A DNA stretch of 64,000 nt from RH-AL1 sp965249685. Lineage in GTDB: Bacteria; Pseudomonadota; Alphaproteobacteria; Rhizobiales; Beijerinckiaceae. Below the pieces are notes generated by a model that saw nothing but the letters and a program-made list of their open reading frames with translations, was not told where the DNA came from and did not search any database. The stretch lies in NCBI GenBank assembly GCA_965249685.1, contig CBDFMN010000002.1, positions 24,522 to 88,521 on the forward strand, in the 5' to 3' direction. Positions 48,333-56,437 of this stretch are shown piece by piece (positions within the stretch are counted from its first letter, which is position 1; the number at the start of each line of letters is the position of its first letter). Made by a program: the position numbers and the translations under genes.

Positions 48333-48351
48333 TGTCGACTACTCCGGCCGC

Positions 48352-49239
48352 TTAAGGTCGCGTTACAATGTGATAGGCGCAGAAACTCTCATAGTGACTG
48401 AATGTAAAAAACATAGTCAAGCCACTACTGTCCACTATAAGCCTTCCTCTCCCGCGCCCGGCTCTGCCTGCATTAACATCAAAAGCCACATACCCATGAG
48501 ATGAAGGTGGCAGTACTGCTCCAGTATTTCTATGCGGATAGTTCTTGTATACATGAGGTTCGAGCGCAAGGATGGCAGCCAGATTACCAGATACGATAGT
48601 ATTAAGCGTTTCTGCGACTGCTTCTTGCTGCTCGGGAGTAGGCGGCTTATTGAGTCCTTTTGGATCCAGCGCATCGTTCGTTGTGAATGTTGTTTGATAG
48701 CCATCAGGCGTAAATGGACCGCTTGCGACTAAGTGGAAAGGTCGAAAGCGAAGCCGCTGGCTGCGAAAAGAACTCGCTAGAAAACTGAGATCAAAATTTC
48801 CATCCGTCCACCGCCCGCTTTCCGCGCCCGACCCGGCCGGCACGCGGGGCTGGGCGGGATTGTACTTCGCGAGGTCGCCCGCCACGGCGTCCAGCGCCGC
48901 GGTGTCGAGCCCGAGTTCCCTCATCGGGACGCGCGGCGTGACGCCTTGGTCGAGCACCCAGTCCGCCGCCTGCAGGCGCGCCGCGTCGGCCAACGTGTCA
49001 CATCGCGGGAGGTCGGCGAAGATCAGGCGCAGGTTGGCGAGCGCCTTGTCGCCGCGACTCCAATGCTCCGCCGCCCGCTCGATGCCGGCGAGCGCGGAAG
49101 CGGCGACCGGGCCTCGGGCCACGACCGAGAGCAGGCCATAAAGCGGCGACCGGGCCTCGGGCCACGACCGAGAGCAGGGCCAGCACGCGCTCGGGGTCGG
49201 CACCGTGTGGAGGCCGAGGACGAGACCCGCGTCGCTCAT
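48352..49239 (-). CDS. Polymorphic toxin with barnase-like C-terminal RNase domain
   Basis: About 295 residues. The N-terminal ~130 are helical and end in the junction NPAQPRVPAGSGAESGRW. The C-terminal domain resembles barnase/RNase Sa: HRNTGAVLPPSSHGYVAFDV, then RGRLIVD and FSHYESF, giving Arg and His at the barnase catalytic positions; the barnase general-base Glu position reads Ala. Two barstar genes follow, which supports an RNase. No signal peptide; the delivery route is unknown. A 43-base tandem duplication (49098-49178) and an apparent one-base loss before it cancel in frame, so about 15 residues near the start read unnaturally. The start is uncertain: ATG 49239 or 49308. Confidence 0.75.
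   Translation of the reverse strand: MSDAGLVLGLHTVPTPSACWPCSRSWPEARSPLYGLLSVVARGPVAASALAGIERAAEHWSRGDKALANLRLIFADLPRCDTLADAARLQAADWVLDQGVTPRVPMRELGLDTAALDAVAGDLAKYNPAQPRVPAGSGAESGRWTDGNFDLSFLASSFRSQRLRFRPFHLVASGPFTPDGYQTTFTTNDALDPKGLNKPPTPEQQEAVAETLNTIVSGNLAAILALEPHVYKNYPHRNTGAVLPPSSHGYVAFDVNAGRAGRGRGRLIVDSSGLTMFFTFSHYESFCAYHIVTRP
49098..49178 (-). repeat. 43-base tandem duplication inside the toxin gene
   Basis: The unit beginning AAGCGGCGACCGGG occurs at 49098-49140 and again as the first 38 bases at 49141-49178 with no mismatch seen. 43 is not a multiple of three, so the duplication shifts frame. The translation of the second unit in the alternative frame (RVLALLSVVARGPV) is what the protein would read without the duplication. 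Confidence 0.9.
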
Positions 49240-49427
49240 GACGACCGACTGCGCGGCGTTTGATGGCAACGATTCCCTGTCGGGCTCTTGATGAGGGAAA
49301 GGAGGCATAAGGTAAAATTACCTTAAAGCCTCTCCATCGTCATGTCGGGCGAGTGGTCAGCGTCGTCGCCGCGCGGGCGTACGGGCGGCAAGTGGGAGGG
49401 TGCCGCGCGCGGGCTCAGGCCCGTGTT

Positions 49428-50360
49428 TCAGCTCTTGCGTTCCACCGCGAAGCGCGCGGCCTCCTTGAGGATGTCCGCGCGCGCGCCGAGACCAATCGCG
49501 TCGAGGGCGGCGACCGCCTCGTCCGCCAGCCGGTCGCGGCGCGCGCGCGCGGCCTCGAGCCCCAGCGCGGCGACGAGCGTCGCCTTGTTGCGCTCGGCGT
49601 CCTTGCCGGCCTTCTTGCCCAGCGCGGCCTCGTCGGCCTCGACGTCGAGGATGTCGTCGGCCACCTGGAACGCCGCGCCGATCGCCTGGCCGTAGCGCGA
49701 CATGGCGGCCGTCGCCGCCTCGCCGGCCTGGCCGAACACGGCGCCCGCGACGACGGCGTAATGCAGCAACGCGCCCGTCTTCATCGATTGCAGGCGGATG
49801 ACGTCGGCCACCTGGTGCGGCTCGGACGACATCTCGGCTTCGAGGTCGAGCACCTGCCCGCCGACCATACCGCCGATGCCGGCGTGCCGGGCGAGCGCCA
49901 GCACGAGGGCGGCGCGCACGGCCGGGTCGGCATGGGTGGCGGGATCGGCCGTGACGTCGAAGGCGTAGGTCAGCAGGCCGTCGCCGACCAGGATCGCCGT
50001 GGCCTCGTCGAAGGCCCGGTGCGTCGTCGGGCGGCCGCGCCGCAGGTCGTCGTTGTCGAGCGCCGGCAGGTCGTCGTGCACGAGCGAGTAGCAATGGATC
50101 ATTTCGAGAGCGGCGGCGGCGCGCATCACGCCTTCGCCTTGCGCGCCGAACAGCCGCGCCGTCTCCACCAACAGGAAAGGCCGCAGACGCTTGCCGCCGC
50201 CGAGGCTGGCGTAGCGCATCGCTTCCATGAAGCGCGCGGGACGGGCGGTCTCGCCCGGCAGCGGCGCCGCGTGGAGGAGCGAATCGAGGGTCCGCTCGGT
50301 GGCGTCGGCCACCGCCGTCAGCCGCTCCTGGAAGTCGCTGGCCTCAGCCCCACGCGTCAT
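49428..50360 (-). CDS. ispA: Short-chain (E)-prenyl diphosphate synthase, farnesyl-type
   Basis: 310 residues, all-helical prenyltransferase. The first Asp-rich motif DDLPALDNDD is at 96-105, GGKRLRP at 55-61, and the second motif DDILD lies near 236. The insertion in the first motif and a small residue before it fit bacterial type II farnesyl diphosphate synthases, but geranyl- or geranylgeranyl-specific enzymes look similar. It elongates IPP/DMAPP for quinones, hopanoids or carotenoids. Divergent from mtgA. Confidence 0.9.
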   Translation of the reverse strand: MTRGAEASDFQERLTAVADATERTLDSLLHAAPLPGETARPARFMEAMRYASLGGGKRLRPFLLVETARLFGAQGEGVMRAAAALEMIHCYSLVHDDLPALDNDDLRRGRPTTHRAFDEATAILVGDGLLTYAFDVTADPATHADPAVRAALVLALARHAGIGGMVGGQVLDLEAEMSSEPHQVADVIRLQSMKTGALLHYAVVAGAVFGQAGEAATAAMSRYGQAIGAAFQVADDILDVEADEAALGKKAGKDAERNKATLVAALGLEAARARRDRLADEAVAALDAIGLGARADILKEAARFAVERKS

Positions 50361-50428
50361 GCTTCGCTCGATCTCGTCCCGTTGGCGACCGGCTTGCCCG
50401 ATCGGGTTTCGTCGGTCAAGGCTGAGCT

Positions 50429-51124
50429 ATGGCAATCAAGGCGCGGCGGCGCGGACTCGTCGGAAAACTCTGGCGCTGCGCCTTTTACGGCGCGCTGACG
50501 CTCCTTCTGGTACTGGCCGGCCTCATCCTGCTCTACGCCTCGGTGCCGCCCGTCTCGACCCTGATGCTGGCGCGCACGCTGCGCGGCGAGAGCTACGAGC
50601 GCGACTACGTTGCGCTCTCCGCCGTCGCGCCGGCGGCGGTCGCCGCGGTCCTCACGTCGGAGGACGCCCGCTTCTGCCGCCACCACGGCGTCGATTGGGA
50701 TGCGCTGCACGAAGTTCTGGAAGACGCCGACGAGGAGGGCCCGTCGCGCGGCGCCTCCACGATCACCATGCAGACGGCCAAGAACCTGTTTCTGTGGCCG
50801 GGCCGCTCGGCGGTGCGCAAGGGGTTGGAGATCGCGGTCGCGCTCGGCCTCGACGCGGCCTGGCCGAAGCGTCGGGTCGTGGAGGTCTACCTCAACGTCG
50901 CGGAATGGGGGGATGGCGTCTTCGGCATCGAGGCGGCCGCGCGCCGCTATTTCGGCAAGACCGCCCGCGACCTCGACGCACGCGAAGGTGCCCTGCTCGC
51001 CACGGCCCTGCCGAACCCGATCCGACGCAACCCGGGCCGGCCCAGCGCCCTGCAACGGCGGTTGGCGGCCAACCTGATGGCGCGCGCGCGGGAGAGCGGG
51101 CCGTGGCTCGAGTGCGTGCGGTGA
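50429..51124 (+). CDS. mtgA: Monofunctional biosynthetic peptidoglycan transglycosylase
   Basis: 231 residues. One membrane anchor at about 18-38, then a GT51 domain with catalytic Glu78 in LTSEDARFCRHHG, STITMQTAKNLFLWPGRS, KRRVVEVYLNVAEWGDG and FGIEAAARRYFGK. It polymerises lipid II into glycan strands in the periplasm and has no transpeptidase domain. The order ispA, mtgA, rpmF is common in Hyphomicrobiales. Confidence 0.95.
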   Translation: MAIKARRRGLVGKLWRCAFYGALTLLLVLAGLILLYASVPPVSTLMLARTLRGESYERDYVALSAVAPAAVAAVLTSEDARFCRHHGVDWDALHEVLEDADEEGPSRGASTITMQTAKNLFLWPGRSAVRKGLEIAVALGLDAAWPKRRVVEVYLNVAEWGDGVFGIEAAARRYFGKTARDLDAREGALLATALPNPIRRNPGRPSALQRRLAANLMARARESGPWLECVR

Positions 51125-51261
51125 GCCGGCGGCAGGACTAGCCATCCCAAGCCAATGGGTGTATCCGGTCGCCTTCCCCGTCGCCATCCTCGTGCCGCAA
51201 GGCTCAGGCGCGGCTTCGACGCTTTCCCGCTTGGGACAAGCATTGCCCAAGAGATCCGATC

Positions 51262-51453
51262 ATGGCCGTCCCGAAGCGCAAGACCTCCCCGATGAAGCGC
51301 GGCTTCCGCCGCTCCGCCGACGCCCTCAAGGCGCCGACCTATATCGAGGACAAGGATTCCGGCGAACTGCGCCGCCCGCACCACATCGACCTGAAGACCG
51401 GCATGTACAAGGGCCGGCAGGTGCTGACCCCCAAGGCCGCCACAGAGGCCTGA
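51262..51453 (+). CDS. rpmF: Ribosomal protein bL32
   Basis: 63 residues. MAVPKRKTSPMKRGFRRS is the diagnostic N-terminus and the C-terminal region (HHIDLKTGMYKGRQVL) is as usual for alphaproteobacteria. This is the version without the zinc-binding cysteines. It is a component of the 50S subunit. 138 bases separate it from mtgA. Confidence 0.97.
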   Translation: MAVPKRKTSPMKRGFRRSADALKAPTYIEDKDSGELRRPHHIDLKTGMYKGRQVLTPKAATEA

Positions 51454-51484
51454 GCCGGCCGCTCGCGCCCGGCTCGGACGGGCG

Positions 51485-51739
51485 TCACTCGTGAGGAGCG
51501 CCGATTTGCTCGCGCGTGGCGGCTTCCGCCTGCGCGTTCGTCCGCTGGATGGTCTTGCCCTGGGCGAGCTTCTCGGCCTGTTCGTTGACACAGCGGACCT
51601 TCGCGGCCCGAGCGCGCCCCGAGACGTCGCAGGTGCGCCAGACGTTCCGTAGCTCCGACGCGTTGAACGTGACGTCGTTGCCGGCTTGCGTGGCCGCGAC
51701 GGAGAGGACGAGGACCGTGGCAGCTAAAATCGTCCGCAT
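51485..51739 (-). CDS. Small exported protein of unknown function
   Basis: 84 residues from the ATG at 51739, with GAGGAG directly before it. A signal peptide (ILAATVLVLSVAATQAG, cleavage near 20) precedes a polar domain with two cysteines (RTCDVSGR, VRCVNEQ) that could form a disulfide. No family recognised. It converges on rpmF. Confidence 0.65.
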   Translation of the reverse strand: MRTILAATVLVLSVAATQAGNDVTFNASELRNVWRTCDVSGRARAAKVRCVNEQAEKLAQGKTIQRTNAQAEAATREQIGAPHE

Positions 51740-51858
51740 GGCTCCTCGGCAGGCTTTCGGTGACACGTCGAAGGACCATCGCCGGGGATGGTGGCGCCAT
51801 TAAGTTGCGCGCCTCGGGCAGAGACCCGAGAGCCGCGCCTTCAATGCATGACGCGCCT

Positions 51859-52587
51859 TCAATGCATGAACTGCCCGCCGTTGGCCGAGAGCGTCGAGCC
51901 GGTGATGAAGCCGGCCGCGTCCGAGGCGAGGAAGACGACGCAGCGTGCCACCTCCTCCGGCTCGCCGAGACGGCCGACCGGGATATGCGGCAGGATGTTC
52001 TTATCGAGGATGTCCTTGGGCACCGCGCGGACCATCTCGGTGGCGATGTAGCCGGGGCACACGACGTTGACGGTGATGCCCTTGCTCGCGTTCTCGTGCG
52101 CAAGGGCCTTGCTGAAGCCGATGTCACCCGCCTTGGCCGCCGCATAATTGGTCTGGCCGAATTGCCCCTTCTGGCCGTTCACGGACGAGATGTTGATGAT
52201 GCGGCCAAAGCCCCGCGCGCGCATGCCCTCGATGACGGGCCGCGTCATGTTGAAGAGCGAGTTGAGGTTGGTGTTGATGACCCCGTACCATTGCTCCGGC
52301 TTCATCTTGTGCAAGGCCGCGTCCTTGGTGATGCCGGCGTTGTTGACGAGGATCTCGACGGGCCCGAGGTCCTCCTCGATCTGCCTGAGACCCGTGCTGC
52401 AGGCCTCGAAACTGGCGACGTCCCACTTGTAGATGGCGATGCCCGTCTCGTCCTTGAACTGCGCGGCGGCAGCGTCGTTGCCGGCGTAGGTCGCCGCGAC
52501 CGTGTACCCTTCGACCTGCAAGGCCCTGCTGATCGCAGCGCCGATCCCGCGCGACCCGCCGCTGACAACTGCCACTCGCCCCATCAT
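51859..52587 (-). CDS. phaB: Acetoacetyl-CoA reductase
   Basis: 242 residues. SDR fold with SGGSRGIG at about 9-16, NNAGIT, SSVNGQKGQFGQTNY and the Tyr-Lys pair in YAAAKAG. NGQKGQFGQTNYAAAKAG is diagnostic of PhaB/PhbB. It reduces acetoacetyl-CoA to (R)-3-hydroxybutyryl-CoA with NADPH for polyhydroxybutyrate. 140 bases downstream of phaA on the same strand. Confidence 0.95.
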   Translation of the reverse strand: MMGRVAVVSGGSRGIGAAISRALQVEGYTVAATYAGNDAAAAQFKDETGIAIYKWDVASFEACSTGLRQIEEDLGPVEILVNNAGITKDAALHKMKPEQWYGVINTNLNSLFNMTRPVIEGMRARGFGRIINISSVNGQKGQFGQTNYAAAKAGDIGFSKALAHENASKGITVNVVCPGYIATEMVRAVPKDILDKNILPHIPVGRLGEPEEVARCVVFLASDAAGFITGSTLSANGGQFMH

Positions 52588-52727
52588 CGTTTCCCCTCGA
52601 ACTAGAACAGGTTCTGGCGACCCGTTTGCCGTTGCGGTTGCGTCGGGCCGAGCTTACGGCACCGTCGCGCCCGCCTTGTGACGGACGCGAGTGGTCCACC
52701 GCTACCTTCCACGAAGCTTGATAGGCT

Positions 52728-53903
52728 CTAGCGCTCGAGCGCCATGGCAATGCCCATGCCGCCACCGATGCAAAGCGTTGCCAAACCCCTCTTGACGTCG
52801 CGCTTGCCCATCTCGTGCAGCAGCGTCACGAGCACGCGCGCGCCGGACGCGCCGATCGGATGGCCGATGGCGATCGCCCCGCCGTTGACGTTCACGAGCT
52901 CGGGATCCCAGCCCATGTCCTTGTTGACCGACAGGGACTGCGCGGCGAAGGCCTCGTTGGCCTCGATCAGTTCGAGGTCCTGGACCTTCCATCCGGCCTT
53001 TTCCAACGCCTTGCGCGAGGCCGGGATCGGCCCCGTGCCCATGATGGCGGGATCGACGCCCGCCGTCGCCCAGGAGGCGATGCGCGCGAGCGGGGTGAGG
53101 CCGCGCCGCTTCGCCTCGTCGGCACTCATCAGCACCACCGCCGCCGCGCCGTCGTTCAGCCCCGATGCGTTGCCCGCGGTGATCGTCCCATCCTTGGAGA
53201 AAGCCGGCTTCAGCTTGGTCATGCTCTCCAACGTCGCGCCGTGGCGGATGTACTCGTCCTGGTCGACGACCACATCGCCCTTGCGGCCCGGCACCGTGAA
53301 GGGGATGATCTCGTCCCGGAAGCGGCCGGACTTCTGGGCGGCCTCGGCCTTGTTCTGCGAGGCGACGGCGAACCTGTCCTGCTCCTCGCGCGAGAGCTGC
53401 CACTTGCTGGCGATGTTCTCGGCCGTCGTGCCCATGTGATAGCCGTGGAAGGCGTCCATCAGGCCGTCCTTGATCATCGTGTCGATGAACTTGGTATCGC
53501 CCATCTTCGTGCCGGCGCGCAGGTGAGAGGCGTGGGGGGCGAGGGACATGCTCTCGATGCCGCCGGCCACGATGATGGTGGCGTCGCCGTTGGCGATCTG
53601 CTGCTGGCCGATGGCAACCGCGCGCAGGCCGGAGCCGCAGAGCTGGTTGAGGCCCCAGGCGGTCTTCTCCTGCGGAATGCCGCCCTTCATCGCCGCCTGG
53701 CGGGCGGGGTTCTGCCCCTGGCCGGCGCTCAGCACCTGGCCGAGGATCGCCTCGTCGACTTCCGCCGCGTCGACCTTGGCCCGCTCGAGGACGCTCTTGA
53801 TGACAGCCGCGCCAAGGTCGTGCGCCGGGGTGTTGGCGAAGCCGCCGTTGAACGAGCCGACGGCGGTGCGGCCGGCGGCGACGATAACGATATCACTCGG
53901 CAT
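52728..53903 (-). CDS. phaA: Acetyl-CoA acetyltransferase (beta-ketothiolase)
   Basis: 391 residues. Nucleophile Cys89 in LNQLCGSGLRAV, then GGIESMS, the C-terminal His in GGAIAIGHPIGASGAR and the second Cys in CIGGGMG. It condenses two acetyl-CoA to acetoacetyl-CoA, the first step of PHB synthesis. Together with phaB and the divergent phaR it forms the usual alphaproteobacterial PHB supply locus. The polymerase phaC is not in the window. Confidence 0.96.
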   Translation of the reverse strand: MPSDIVIVAAGRTAVGSFNGGFANTPAHDLGAAVIKSVLERAKVDAAEVDEAILGQVLSAGQGQNPARQAAMKGGIPQEKTAWGLNQLCGSGLRAVAIGQQQIANGDATIIVAGGIESMSLAPHASHLRAGTKMGDTKFIDTMIKDGLMDAFHGYHMGTTAENIASKWQLSREEQDRFAVASQNKAEAAQKSGRFRDEIIPFTVPGRKGDVVVDQDEYIRHGATLESMTKLKPAFSKDGTITAGNASGLNDGAAAVVLMSADEAKRRGLTPLARIASWATAGVDPAIMGTGPIPASRKALEKAGWKVQDLELIEANEAFAAQSLSVNKDMGWDPELVNVNGGAIAIGHPIGASGARVLVTLLHEMGKRDVKRGLATLCIGGGMGIAMALER

Positions 53904-54258
53904 GAACGTCTCCTGCTCCGGCGGACGTCGCCCTCAAAACGGCTGCGGACGGTGCGACACGCCTGACTATACGAGGAAGTGCAGCATCTTGGGAACCGGA
54001 TGGTCAAGCAGTCCGATCGGCGGGCGGGCGTGCGGCTTGCACCGGTGTCGCACGCGAATTCACCACGTTTTGCTCGCGGCGGCGTGCGGCCGGGGACGAA
54101 CCGCGCGATGCGCCACAAGGGGGATTGCACTGCAGCACGATTGCGTGTCCGCATGGGCGACACACCCCTCTCGGCAACCCAGGACGCGGCGGAACGGCGA
54201 TCCCTGCAGCGGCCGGTCGGCCCAGAACCATTCCTGTCGCAAAAGCAGGCCAGACCCG
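53904..54258 (+). promoter_or_regulatory. Divergent control region between phaA and phaR
   Basis: 355 bases without a supported gene. TTGCACTGCAGCA (54125-54137) and a second TGCAGCA near 53980 resemble the TGC-rich, dyad-like sites bound by PhaR upstream of PHB genes. One lies near each divergent gene, so PhaR could control both phaA and itself. The assignment is by motif only. Confidence 0.4.
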
Positions 54259-54879
54259 ATGAAAAGCGAAGAGACCCTCGTCACGATCAAGAAATACGCC
54301 AACCGGCGCCTCTACAACACGGGGACCAGCTCCTACGTCACGCTCGAGGACCTCGCCGTCATGGTGAAGCGCGGCGAGGACTTCGTCGTGTTCGACGCCA
54401 AGAGCGGCGATGAGATCACCCGCTCCGTCCTGACCCAGATCATCTTCGAGCAAGAGGGCAAGGGCGGCCAGAGCCTGCTGCCCGTGGCCTTCCTGCGCCA
54501 GCTGATCCGCTTCTACGGCGACAGTATGCAGATGATGGTGCCGAGCTATCTCGAGTTTTCGCTGGAGAAGCTGGTGGCGGAACAGGGCGCCATGCGCGAT
54601 CAATGCATCGAGGCGTTCGGGATAGCGCCTCTCGCCAACGCGGCGCGGCCGATGTTCGGCCCCATCGAGGAACAGGCCCGCAAGAACATGGCGATGTTTC
54701 GCGAGGCGCTGACCCTGTTCCCGCCGTTCCTGCAGGCCGGTCTGGCACCGGTCGAGACCGCGCCGCCCGCCCCCGTCAAGCCGCCCGCGTCTGCGCCCCG
54801 CGTGCCCGACGAACTCGACGCCTTGAAGGACCAGCTCGACGCACTGCACCGACGGCTGGACGACATGACGAAAGTGTAA
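54259..54879 (+). CDS. phaR: PHB synthesis repressor PhaR
   Basis: 206 residues. The N-terminal DNA-binding domain IKKYANRRLYNTGTSSYVTLEDL is diagnostic, followed by the PHB-accumulation regulatory domain with SLLPVAFLRQLIRFYGDSMQ and VPSYLEFSLEKL. A Pro-rich linker leads to a C-terminal coiled coil (DALKDQLDALHRRLDDM). PhaR binds nascent PHB and releases phasin and biosynthesis promoters. Divergent from phaA. Confidence 0.96.
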   Translation: MKSEETLVTIKKYANRRLYNTGTSSYVTLEDLAVMVKRGEDFVVFDAKSGDEITRSVLTQIIFEQEGKGGQSLLPVAFLRQLIRFYGDSMQMMVPSYLEFSLEKLVAEQGAMRDQCIEAFGIAPLANAARPMFGPIEEQARKNMAMFREALTLFPPFLQAGLAPVETAPPAPVKPPASAPRVPDELDALKDQLDALHRRLDDMTKV

Positions 54880-55057
54880 GCTCGCGTCTGGCTTTACGGC
54901 GCTTCGGCCAGGACGCGCCGCCACGCGAGGTCACGGTTTCAGTGCGAGGCTTGCAGGCGCTTGGCCGACGCCGATAGCCCGACGACGGGCGGCCGCGGAG
55001 AGGCGTTCTTCAAGGTGAGTGCGGGCGACCCGCATGGCGTAAGCTCGGGCTCTGCCC

Positions 55058-56290
55058 TCAGGGCTGTGGCGCCTGACGTTCGGCCATGACCTGAGCTTGC
55101 GGTTGGGCCATCGCCTGAGGCTTCCCTGCCGCAGGTCTGTGGCTCTCGGCCTTCTTCACGGACCCGGTCTTGGAATCGTCCGCGGCCTCACCATCGAGGC
55201 CCTTGGCGACCGCCGACTTCGCCGCCGCTTTGGCTGCCGCGACCTTCACGACAGGCGACACTTTTTTACCCTTCGGCTCCACCAGCCAATCGGTAGGCCC
55301 GGCGGCGATCGCCTCGGGCCGGCTCACGTCCTGCAGGTTCGCTTTGGCGAATTCGGCGTTCTGGCCGCCATCGGAATAGATCGTGCGGACCGCCGCCTGG
55401 CCGCCGGCGACGAGTTCGGCCACCTTGAGGTCGTCCTTGCGCGCCCGCTCCGCCACGTCGGCCTCGATTCCGCCATCGCGCTTGAGGGCCGGGCACGGTC
55501 TGTCGGCGTCGAAATGGCCGCCGTTTGCAGCAGCCGCGTCGAACACGTAGCGCCGCGCGCAGACGCCGACCTGGACATCCTGCTTCGTCACCTCGAAATG
55601 GTCGGCCCCTTCCTTTAGCTGCCGCCAGAAGGCGATGTTGGAGTCCTCCCGGTACTTGGCCATGTTTTCGGCCGTCATGTGGAACGGGTAGGATTGCATC
55701 TGGATGGCCTGCTGGCCGCCGGCGAACCCGTCGCGCGCCACCGCGTAGATCTCGTCGATCTGCTTGTCCGTCATGGAGAAGCAGCCGGCCGACGAGCAGG
55801 CGCCGTGCACCATGATCGAGCCGCCGCCGTGGCCCCAGGCGCGGTCGTAGGCGTTGGGATAGCCGACATTGAACGAGAGGTAATAGGCGGAGTTCGGGTT
55901 CATCTGGCCGGGCGTGATCTTGTAGAAGCCCTCCGGCACCTGACGGTCGCCTTCGCGCACCTTGGGCCCGAGTTGGCCCGACCAGCGGCACATCGGATAG
56001 GTCCGCAGCAGCGCGTACTGCCCATCCGGCTTCATCTTCCAGATCTCGAACTCCGCTTCCTTCTTGTAGGTGCGGATGAGGACCGGGGCTTCCTTGGTGA
56101 CGCCCTTCTTCTCCATGAGCGCCAGCATCTCCGCCGACAGCGGGTGCGAGGCGCGCACCGAGCCGGCCATGCCAAGGCCGCTCCCGCCCGTTTCGTCGCA
56201 GCCGGCGAGTCCTGCGGAGACCGCGACCGCAATGACGAAGGCGGCAAGCCGGCCTGTCGAAGCGGAAAGGAGGGAGCGAGTGGAACGCAT
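55058..56290 (-). CDS. L,D-transpeptidase (YkuD) family lipoprotein
   Basis: 410 residues from the ATG at 56290. A lipoprotein signal with lipobox LAGC (Cys31) anchors it to a membrane. The catalytic motif HGACSSAGCFSM contains the His and Cys of the YkuD HxxxSxGC pattern. KPDGQYALLRTYPMCRWSG and GQMNPNSAYYLSFNVGYPN precede it. The enzyme should form or edit 3-3 peptidoglycan cross-links or attach lipoproteins. The C-terminal ~130 residues are Ala/Lys-rich and disordered. The 136-178 base gaps on both sides hold no gene. Confidence 0.9.
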   Translation of the reverse strand: MRSTRSLLSASTGRLAAFVIAVAVSAGLAGCDETGGSGLGMAGSVRASHPLSAEMLALMEKKGVTKEAPVLIRTYKKEAEFEIWKMKPDGQYALLRTYPMCRWSGQLGPKVREGDRQVPEGFYKITPGQMNPNSAYYLSFNVGYPNAYDRAWGHGGGSIMVHGACSSAGCFSMTDKQIDEIYAVARDGFAGGQQAIQMQSYPFHMTAENMAKYREDSNIAFWRQLKEGADHFEVTKQDVQVGVCARRYVFDAAAANGGHFDADRPCPALKRDGGIEADVAERARKDDLKVAELVAGGQAAVRTIYSDGGQNAEFAKANLQDVSRPEAIAAGPTDWLVEPKGKKVSPVVKVAAAKAAAKSAVAKGLDGEAADDSKTGSVKKAESHRPAAGKPQAMAQPQAQVMAERQAPQP

Positions 56291-56437
56291 GGAGGCCAAC
56301 TCTATTATGAAAGGTTAGTCGAATACCCTTTCAAGCTTTGCGTAGCCGCAAAATCCGGCGGCCGCAAGGCTGGGACAATCCACCTGCAGGCGTAAACGAA
56401 GCCTAAACAGGCTGGTACGCGCGTGCCGCCGGCCCTG

